NCBI GenBank assembly: GCA_900549025.1
Contig: URMZ01000040.1
Coordinates: 1 to 12,392, forward strand
DNA from: an uncultured Collinsella sp.
GTDB taxonomy: Bacteria; Actinomycetota; Coriobacteriia; Coriobacteriales; Coriobacteriaceae
Reading direction: 5' to 3'
Length of the DNA stretch: 12,392 nucleotides
Shown: positions 7,380-12,392 of the stretch, piece after piece
Layout of the letters: every line of letters starts with the position of its first letter
How positions within the stretch are numbered: the stretch's first letter is position 1
Position numbers and translations under genes: made by a program
The notes under the pieces: model-generated
What the model saw: the letters and a program-made list of their open reading frames with translations, nothing else
Database searches by the model: none
Told to the model about the DNA's origin: nothing

Positions 7380-7410
7380 TCCCGAATCGCCCAGCCGATT
7401 CGGGACATTT
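7380..7410. terminator. Second hairpin upstream of the sortase (terminator or regulatory stem-loop)
   Basis: A perfect 10-bp stem TCCCGAATCG (7380-7389) / CGATTCGGGA (7396-7405) with a 6-base loop is followed by CATTTTG. It lies about 130 bases before the sortase start. It could be a back-up terminator, an opposite-strand terminator, or a leader structure of the sortase mRNA. A TTGACA (7369-7374) just upstream has no matching -10 at a normal distance. Downstream, TATTAT at 7492-7497 is the best -10-like element before the sortase, but it lacks a good -35. Confidence 0.5.
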
Positions 7411-7535
7411 TGAAAACGCAAATGCTGGCTTATCCTCGACTGGACGGTGCAGTCTAGCTGCGTTGTCCGGCGCGGAAGCTCGCTAATCGGCTATTATTTG
7501 TTTAGACAACCTGAGCTATAGAGGAGTGACCGGCG

Positions 7536-8474
7536 ATGGTGCAGGGCGCCAAACATATGAAGAGCAATAACGCCGCGGACAACGGTGGCTCAAGCCCTCA
7601 GCCCAAACCCCAACCAAAGCCCAAGCGCCGTCGCAAGCGGCTGCCGCGCTGGGCCGACCGGCTCATCACCATCGTCATCATCCTTATTGGCGTGGGCCTT
7701 ATGACCTGGCCGTGGATCTTGGACCGGCTCGAGGCCTCGGGCGTGTTCAACCAGATCAGCACGGTGTCCAGCACCGTGGATGCGCTCTCCGAAGAGGAGC
7801 GCGAGCGCATTCTGCTGCAGGCGCGCTCCTATAATGAGCAACTTGCCGGCGAGGCCACCGAGCTTCCCGCCGACCAGATCGAGCCCTACGCTCAGCAGCT
7901 CATCTTTGACCGCGACCCCATGATGAGCTGGGTCGAAATCCCCTCCATCGACGTGAGCATGCCTATCTACCACGGCACGAGCGAGGAGGTCCTCATGGCG
8001 GGCGTCGGCCACCTGGAGGGCACGAGCCTGCCGGTGGGCGGCGCCTCGACGCATTGCGTGCTCACCGCGCACTCGGGCATGCGCAACCTGAGCATGTTCG
8101 ACGACATCCATTCGCTGGAGCCCGGCGACCTGGTGCTGCTGCACACCATGAGCAAGACGCTCGCCTACAAGATGGTGGACTCCGAGGTCGTGCTGCCCGA
8201 GGAGATGGAGTCGCTGACCATCGAGCCCGGCTCCGACAAAGTGACGCTCGTCACCTGCACGCCCTACGGCGTGAACGACCATCGCCTACTGGTGCATTGC
8301 GTGCGCACCAAGTACAACAAGAAGGACGTCGACAAGCAAAAGTCGCTGGCCGGCCGCCACTGGGGCAAGCGCGAGTTTGCCGTGCTTATCGTGGTCGTAG
8401 CCATTGTACTGTTGCTGCTGGACATCGTGATCCACGCGGTCCGCAAGCGCCGCAAGGCCAAGGCCTCGGCATAG
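7536..8474 (+). CDS. srtC: Class C (pilin-polymerising) sortase
   Basis: A membrane transpeptidase that cleaves LPXTG-like signals and joins pilins through Lys side chains. It has 312 aa; ATG 7536 has GAGGAG at 7521-7526. A Pro/Lys/Arg-rich cytoplasmic N-terminus (KPQPKPKRRRKR) is followed by a membrane span (~43-63) and an extracytoplasmic lid/linker. The catalytic core contains the family signature PIYHGTSEEVL, GVGHLEGTSLPVGG, H179 (LTAHSG), TLVTC with C241 and R250 (HRLLVHC). A second span (~276-300) and basic tail complete the class C layout. In the lid, EPY (116-118) lies where relatives carry DPF/DPW, and AHSGM replaces the common GHRGLP after the catalytic His. Extra cysteines are C174 and C255. 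It is separated from the pilins by hairpins and the 49-aa gene, so it is probably transcribed separately. Substrates are presumably the LPLSG/LPLTG proteins upstream. Confidence 0.92.
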   Translation: MVQGAKHMKSNNAADNGGSSPQPKPQPKPKRRRKRLPRWADRLITIVIILIGVGLMTWPWILDRLEASGVFNQISTVSSTVDALSEEERERILLQARSYNEQLAGEATELPADQIEPYAQQLIFDRDPMMSWVEIPSIDVSMPIYHGTSEEVLMAGVGHLEGTSLPVGGASTHCVLTAHSGMRNLSMFDDIHSLEPGDLVLLHTMSKTLAYKMVDSEVVLPEEMESLTIEPGSDKVTLVTCTPYGVNDHRLLVHCVRTKYNKKDVDKQKSLAGRHWGKREFAVLIVVVAIVLLLLDIVIHAVRKRRKAKASA

Positions 8475-8487
8475 GACATTCTCCAGA

Positions 8488-8523
8488 ACCACCACAATGG
8501 GGAACAGGCACCTTTGTGGTGGT
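8488..8523. repeat. Inverted repeat 1, REP-like palindrome downstream of the sortase
   Basis: Arms ACCACCACAA (8488-8497) and TTGTGGTGGT (8514-8523) are perfect 10-bp complements around a 16-base loop that contains GGGGAACAGGCACC. It begins 13 bases after the sortase stop. The loop resembles GGTGCCTGT(T)CCCC-type sequences that I recall as dispersed palindromes in several bacterial genomes; that is memory, not a search. It may also act as a weak terminator or 3'-end stabiliser. Confidence 0.6.
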
Positions 8524-8533
8524 CGAGGCTTCC

Positions 8534-8598
8534 AAACCATCACAACATTCGATGAAAATCTCGATTTTGACGATAAACGTCGAATGTTGTGATGGTTT
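8534..8598. repeat. Inverted repeat 2, long perfect 19-bp stem
   Basis: Left arm AAACCATCACAACATTCGA (8534-8552) and right arm 8580-8598 are perfectly complementary over 19 bp, with a 27-base loop that itself contains AAAATC/GATTTT. The outer arm (AACCATCACAA) differs by one base from the outer arm of the repeat just upstream (AACCACCACAA), so the two share a core. With TTTTC after the stem it may end the sortase transcript, but the length is unusual for a simple terminator and fits a dispersed palindromic or MITE-like element. Confidence 0.75.
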
Positions 8599-8671
8599 TC
8601 GTTGTGGGCGGGATGCTTTTCGTTGTGGTCGAGACGGTTTTCGCTATGGACGGTGACGTTTCGCTGCAGAA
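8591..8671. repeat. 21-bp degenerate tandem repeat array
   Basis: Three units with an exact 21-base period begin at 8591, 8612 and 8633. Each reads close to GAyGsTTTTCGyTrTGGnCGr. A shortened fourth copy (GACG-TTTCGCTGCAG) starts at 8655. The first unit overlaps the right arm of the 19-bp inverted repeat. Unit cores (TTGTGG) match the arms of both inverted repeats. No ribosome site or start makes this a gene. The stretch 8475-8786 as a whole holds these repeats and then the gatC promoter region, and I see no gene in it. Confidence 0.65.
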
Positions 8672-8745
8672 CCGCCGGCCCGCCGCCCTCGTTACGTTTT
8701 CGCTGCATTTGGGTAAAGCGCCTGCTCCAAGCCGGCGTTGCCCTG

Positions 8746-8751
8746 TATACT
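8746..8751 (+). promoter_or_regulatory. Likely -10 element of the gatCAB operon
   Basis: TATACT lies 35 bases before the gatC start and matches TATAAT at five of six positions. The hexamer at the expected -35 distance (TGCTCC, 8723-8728) is weak. It is the only good -10 between the repeat cluster and gatC, so the operon probably starts here, near 8758. Confidence 0.5.
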
Positions 8752-8786
8752 AGAGCGGTTTAACTGTTATGCGGAAGGGAGCGCCT

Positions 8787-9098
8787 ATGGCACTCAGCGA
8801 GAAAGACGTGCGCGGCATCGCCGAGTACGCAAAGATCGCACTGACCGATGACGAGCTCGCCCAGATGACGTCCTACATGAACGACGCCGTCCAGATGCTC
8901 GAGCCCGTCCTGCAATATGACTTGCCCGACGTGGAACCCACGTTCCATCCCATCGGAAGCCTGTCCAACGTGATGGACGATGACCTGCGCGAGCCCGAGC
9001 GCGACCTAGCGCTCGACGTCGCGCTGGAAAACGCCGGCAGCGCGCGCGACCGCTACTTCCGCGTGCCGTCCATTTTGGGAGAGGGGGAGAGCGAGTAA
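8787..9098 (+). CDS. gatC: Aspartyl/glutamyl-tRNA(Asn/Gln) amidotransferase subunit C
   Basis: The small subunit of GatCAB, which converts Glu-tRNA(Gln) and/or Asp-tRNA(Asn) to the amidated forms in the cytoplasm. GatC wraps the GatA-GatB interface and stabilises the complex. The 103-aa product has the family pattern: early ALSEKDVRGIAEYAKIALTD, a Met/Leu helix, then the conserved LPDVEPTFHPI and DDLREPERD segments and a terminal RDRYFRVPSIL. I chose ATG 8787 (GAAGGGAG just upstream) over ATG 8769, which adds six residues and lacks a ribosome site. The stop TAA (9096-9098) overlaps the ATG of gatA in TAATG, indicating translational coupling. Length is normal for the family. Confidence 0.96.
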   Translation: MALSEKDVRGIAEYAKIALTDDELAQMTSYMNDAVQMLEPVLQYDLPDVEPTFHPIGSLSNVMDDDLREPERDLALDVALENAGSARDRYFRVPSILGEGESE

Positions 9099-10612
9099 TG
9101 GCGCAGAGCTTCGATTCCCTTACCGCTGCCCAGATTGCCGCGGGCGTTGCCGCCGGCGACTTTACCGCTACCGAGGTGGCCCAGGCCTCCCTTGCCGCCA
9201 TCGAGGCGCGCGAGGGCGGGGTCCAGGCATTCCTGCAGGTGGCGCCCGAGCTTGCGCTCGAGGCCGCCGCGCGCGTGGATGCCGACCGTGCCGCAGGCAA
9301 GCCGCTGCCCCCGCTTGCGGGCGTGCCGCTGGCCATTAAGGACAACATGAACCTCGTGGGCACGCGCACCACCTGCGCTTCCCGCATGCTCGAGAACTAC
9401 CAGAGCGTCTACACCGCTACCTGCGTCCAGCGCATGCTCGATGCCGGCTGCTTGCCCATGGGCAAGGCCAATATGGACGAGTTTGCCTTTGGCAGCTCCA
9501 CCGAGAGCTCGGCGTTCCACCGCACCAACAATCCCTGGGATACCGAGCGCGTGCCCGGCGGCTCCTCGGGCGGCTCCGCTGCCGCCGTCGCCGCGGGCGA
9601 GGTCGCGCTCTCGCTGGGTTCGGACACCGGCGGCTCCATCCGCCAGCCGGCGTCGCTGTGCGGCGTGGTGGGCTTTAAGCCCACGTATGGCGCCGTGAGC
9701 CGTTACGGCGTGGTTGCCTTTGGCTCGTCGCTCGACCAGGTGGGACCCTTTGGCCGCACGGTCGAGGATGTCGCGCTGGCCATGAACGCACTTACCGGTG
9801 CGGGCCACGATCCGTACGACTGCACCAGCCAGGATTGCGCCGTCGACTTTACCGAGCATCTCAACGACAGCATCGAGGGCAAGCGCGTGGGCATCATCCC
9901 CGCGTTTATGGAGGCCGAGGGCCTGACGCCCGAGGTCAAGGCCGCTGTTCAGCGCGCCGCCCAGGAGCTGCAGAACCAGGGTGCCGAGCTGGTCGAGGTC
10001 GACCTGCCGCACCTGGACGCCGCCATCGCCGCCTACTACGTCATCGGCCCGGCCGAGGCATTCTCCAACCTGGCCCGCTTCGACGGCATTCGCTACGGCT
10101 ACCAGGAGGAGGGCTGCGCCAACTTGTCCGACCAGAGCTCGCTTTCGCGCGCCCACGGCTTTGGCGCCGAGGCCAAGCGCCGTCAGATGCTCGGCACCTA
10201 TCTGCTGAGCTCGGGCGTGTACGACAAGTACTACTACGCCGCGCAGAAGGCCCGCACGCTCATCACGCAGGACTACGATGCCGCGTATGCCAAGGTGGAC
10301 ACCATCCTCATGCCCACCTCGCCGCGCACGGCCTTTAAGTTTGGCGAGATCAGCGACCCCACACAGATGTACCTTTCGGACCTGTACACCATCTCGCTCA
10401 ACATTTGCGGCAACGGTGGTATCTCGGTGCCGCTGGGCCTGGGCGAGGATACTCAGCTGCCCGTTTCTGCCCAGCTGGTGGGCCCGGCGTTTAAGGACCG
10501 TCAGCTGCTCACGTTTGCCCGCGCCCTGGAGCGCGGCTTTGCCGATGCCGCCACGGGTGCGCCCGCGCTTTCCGTCGCGCCCGATTTTGCCGGGAAGGGA
10601 GGCGAGCTGTAA
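9098..10612 (+). CDS. gatA: Aspartyl/glutamyl-tRNA(Asn/Gln) amidotransferase subunit A (amidase)
   Basis: The amidase subunit releases ammonia from glutamine or asparagine for delivery to GatB. The 504-aa product carries the amidase signature with the Ser-cisSer-Lys triad: K81 in GVPLAIKDNM, S156 in GGSSGGSAAAVAAG and S180 in SDTGGSIRQPASLCG. These sit two residues from the positions known in S. aureus GatA (K79, S154, S178). Further family blocks are VGFKPTYGAVSRYGVVAFGSSLDQVGPFGR and, near the end, ICGNGGISVPLG. The start is the ATG in TAATG at the gatC stop, preceded by GGAGAGGGGGAGAG. The stop at 10610-10612 overlaps the gatB ATG in the same way. Length is typical and nothing looks damaged. 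Confidence 0.97.
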   Translation: MAQSFDSLTAAQIAAGVAAGDFTATEVAQASLAAIEAREGGVQAFLQVAPELALEAAARVDADRAAGKPLPPLAGVPLAIKDNMNLVGTRTTCASRMLENYQSVYTATCVQRMLDAGCLPMGKANMDEFAFGSSTESSAFHRTNNPWDTERVPGGSSGGSAAAVAAGEVALSLGSDTGGSIRQPASLCGVVGFKPTYGAVSRYGVVAFGSSLDQVGPFGRTVEDVALAMNALTGAGHDPYDCTSQDCAVDFTEHLNDSIEGKRVGIIPAFMEAEGLTPEVKAAVQRAAQELQNQGAELVEVDLPHLDAAIAAYYVIGPAEAFSNLARFDGIRYGYQEEGCANLSDQSSLSRAHGFGAEAKRRQMLGTYLLSSGVYDKYYYAAQKARTLITQDYDAAYAKVDTILMPTSPRTAFKFGEISDPTQMYLSDLYTISLNICGNGGISVPLGLGEDTQLPVSAQLVGPAFKDRQLLTFARALERGFADAATGAPALSVAPDFAGKGGEL

Positions 10613-12288
10613 TGAAGGAGCTTTCCGAGGTCCTACAGGATTGGGAGGCCGTGATCGGCCTGGAGATCCACACCGAGCTCACCGCACTCGATACCAAGAT
10701 GTTCTGCAACTGCAAGCTCAGCCACGATGACGAGCCCAACGCCAACGTGTGCCCGGTGTGCCTGGGCCTGCCCGGCGCCCTGCCGGTGCCCAACAAGCGC
10801 GCCATCGAGAGCATCGTCAAGGCCGGTCTGGCCACCAACTGCGAGATCCAGCGCCACTCGATGTTCTACCGCAAGCACTATTTCTATCCCGATATGGCCA
10901 AGAACTTCCAGACCACGCAGGGTCCGGTTGCCTTTGCCATGTACGGTCACCTGGATCTGGATGTGACCGGTCGCGGTGCCGCCGAGCGCCCCGACTGCGC
11001 GTTTGGCGAGGCCGAGGCCCAGAGCCTGGCGAGTGCCTCGGCCAACGCCGAGGGCCTGTCCACGTCCATGACGTCGACCATGCGCGAGGGCAACCAGCGC
11101 GCCGGTCACCTGGCCAGCTACGACGCGTCCAACCTGCAGATGCCTGAGCGCCGCGAGGACGGTTCCTACACGGTGCCCATTCGCATCCTGCGCATCCACA
11201 TGGAGGAGGATGCCGCCAAGATGGTGCACGTGGGCGGTGCCGAGGGCCGCATTACCGCCGCGGCCGAATCGCTCGTCGACTACAACCGCTGCGGCACGCC
11301 TTTGATTGAGCTCGTGACTGAGCCCGACTTGCGTACGCCCGAGGAGGCTCGCCTGTTTATGGAGAAGCTCCGCCGCATTTTTGTGACGCTGGGCATTTCG
11401 GACTGCTCCATGGAGAAGGGCTCCATGCGCTGCGACGGCAATGTGTCGCTGCGCCGCCGCGGCGAGACCAAGCTGGGCACCAAGACCGAGCTCAAGAACC
11501 TCAACTCGTTTAAGAGTCTGCATGACGGCCTTGCCTACGAGATCTGCCGCCAGGCCGAGGTGCTCGAGGAGGGCGGCATCATCTACCAGGAGACTCGCCA
11601 CTGGGAGCCCAGTCGCAAGCGCACCGTGGTCATGCGTGTGAAGGAGACGGCCGACGACTATCGTCTGTTCCCCGATCCCGACCTGGCGCCGTTCGACCTG
11701 GACGACGAGTTTATCGACCGCTGCCGCGGCGAGATCCCCGAGCTGCCCGATGCCAAGCGTGCCCGTTTTGAGACCGACTTTGGCATTAAGGCGGCCGATG
11801 CCGAGCAGATTGCGGGCGACCCCGAGTTTGCCGAATTCTTTGAGGCCGCCGCTGCCGGCATGGCCGGCAAGGAGGCCCAGACGGTTGCAAACTTGCTGGT
11901 CAACGAGATGATTGCCTACCTTAAGGGTGCGGGCGTGTCGCTGGCCGAGTCCGGCATTGCGCCGGCTCAGGTAGCAGCGCTGGCTAAGCTGCTGGCGACC
12001 GATGCCATCAGCTCCAACCAGGCGCACGAGGTCTTTGAGGCCATGGCTCAGACCGGCGACGATCCCAACAAGATCGTTGACGAGCGTGGTATGCGTCAGG
12101 TGAGCGATGCCGGCGCGCTGCAGCCGATTGTGGATGAGGTGCTGGCAAACTGTGCCGATCAGGCGCAGCAGTATCGTGACGGCAACCAGAAGGTCATCGG
12201 CTTTTTGGTGGGCCAGTGCATGAAGGCGAGCCGCGGCAAGGGCAACCCGAAGCTCTTCAACGAGTTGCTGAGAACGTCGCTCTCGTAA
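10612..12288 (+). CDS. gatB: Aspartyl/glutamyl-tRNA(Asn/Gln) amidotransferase subunit B, long form with insertion
   Basis: GatB binds the misacylated tRNA and catalyses its phosphorylation and amidation using ammonia from GatA. Conserved blocks: WEAVIGLEIHTELT, the four-Cys zinc site C32-x-C34 and C47-x2-C50 (CPVCLGLPG), RKHYFYPDMAKNFQ, RIHMEEDAAK (H196), SLVDYNRCGTPLIEL, GSMRCDGNVSLR, TELKNLNSF and DDYRLFPDPDL. The C-terminal tRNA-binding Yqey-like region ends VIGFLVGQCMKASRGKGNPK. The 558 aa exceed the usual ~475-500. About 65 extra residues lie between V118 and the RIHMEED block, where relatives have a short hairpin, and about nine more follow it (203-215). The reading frame is intact across the insertion, so it is probably a lineage feature. 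ATG 10612 overlaps the gatA stop; GGGAGGCGAG lies just upstream. Confidence 0.97.
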   Translation: MKELSEVLQDWEAVIGLEIHTELTALDTKMFCNCKLSHDDEPNANVCPVCLGLPGALPVPNKRAIESIVKAGLATNCEIQRHSMFYRKHYFYPDMAKNFQTTQGPVAFAMYGHLDLDVTGRGAAERPDCAFGEAEAQSLASASANAEGLSTSMTSTMREGNQRAGHLASYDASNLQMPERREDGSYTVPIRILRIHMEEDAAKMVHVGGAEGRITAAAESLVDYNRCGTPLIELVTEPDLRTPEEARLFMEKLRRIFVTLGISDCSMEKGSMRCDGNVSLRRRGETKLGTKTELKNLNSFKSLHDGLAYEICRQAEVLEEGGIIYQETRHWEPSRKRTVVMRVKETADDYRLFPDPDLAPFDLDDEFIDRCRGEIPELPDAKRARFETDFGIKAADAEQIAGDPEFAEFFEAAAAGMAGKEAQTVANLLVNEMIAYLKGAGVSLAESGIAPAQVAALAKLLATDAISSNQAHEVFEAMAQTGDDPNKIVDERGMRQVSDAGALQPIVDEVLANCADQAQQYRDGNQKVIGFLVGQCMKASRGKGNPKLFNELLRTSLS

Positions 12289-12354
12289 GCGGGAACTCGG
12301 GAGCCCCGGCAGGGCGGGTGCTTCTTCAAAATTTCGAACAGTCCTGCGCAAGAC

Positions 12355-12380
12355 GAAGGCCACATTAAGTGGCCTTCTTT
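12355..12380 (+). terminator. Intrinsic terminator of gatCAB
   Basis: A perfect 9-bp stem GAAGGCCAC (12355-12363) / GTGGCCTTC (12369-12377) with loop ATTAA is followed by TTT. It lies 67 bases after the gatB stop. The short T-tract makes it moderate in strength. The rest of 12289-12392 shows no gene. Confidence 0.8.
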
Positions 12381-12392
12381 GCGTGCGGAACT

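Noticed and set aside
7118..7408. 96-codon minus-strand frame over the small membrane gene
   Set aside because: It passes through two hairpins and has no family resemblance; the plus-strand 49-aa frame has an ideal ribosome site and a membrane segment.
8054..8656. 200-codon frame overlapping the sortase and running into the repeats, with a DGFRCGR-like 7-residue repeat
   Set aside because: Most of it is an out-of-frame reading of the sortase; the apparent peptide repeat only reflects the 21-base DNA repeats.
8591..8671. CRISPR-like array
   Set aside because: The units are contiguous 21-bp degenerate tandem copies without unique spacers, and no cas genes are present.
10633..12363. 576-codon open frame on the minus strand opposite gatB
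   Set aside because: It is the antisense shadow of a fully conserved gatB gene in GC-rich DNA; its product has no recognisable family and no ribosome site was evident.

Overview
The window looks like chromosome of a high-GC, Gram-positive actinobacterium. It combines a sortase-assembled pilus locus (LPXTG-type subunits plus a class C sortase) with an overlapping gatC-gatA-gatB operon. The Collinsella/Coriobacteriia lineage is my best guess, from the character of the pilins and of the GatB protein. This is recognition from memory and no search was run.

Positions 1-6960 hold the pilus structural genes, all on the + strand. A large surface adhesin (body 290-3268, frame open from 50) has a Gly-rich beta-helix-like region, two pilin isopeptide domains and an LPLSG anchor. 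It has no signal peptide: its frame is closed by a stop at 47-49, and the first ~60 bases may be the end of an insertion sequence. A SpaA-type pilin (3261-4925, anchor MPSTG) overlaps it by 8 bases. A second, AT-richer pilin (5034-6818, anchor LPLTG), probably the shaft subunit, follows a 108-base purine-rich leader. A strong intrinsic terminator (6919-6958) closes this transcript. Base composition is mosaic: the mature parts of the adhesin and the shaft pilin are clearly AT-richer than the middle pilin and the flanks.

Positions 6959-8474 hold a 49-residue single-span membrane peptide (7125-7274), preceded by a LexA-like inverted repeat (7008-7021) and followed by a hairpin. A second hairpin comes next, then the class C sortase (7536-8474), which would polymerise the pilins although it appears to be a separate transcription unit.

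Positions 8475-8786 are non-coding. They carry two perfect inverted repeats and a 21-bp tandem array sharing one core motif, then the gatC promoter region. Positions 8787-12288 encode the GatCAB tRNA-dependent amidotransferase with TAATG stop/start overlaps, closed by a terminator at 12355-12380. GatB is unusually long because of a ~65-residue insertion.

Inferred working of the locus: the pre-pilins are exported by Sec and joined through their sorting signals and pilin-motif lysines by the class C sortase. The divergent MPSTG subunit is a candidate base or accessory pilin. If the 5' break is real in the chromosome, the tip adhesin is not exported in this strain and the pilus may be tip-less.
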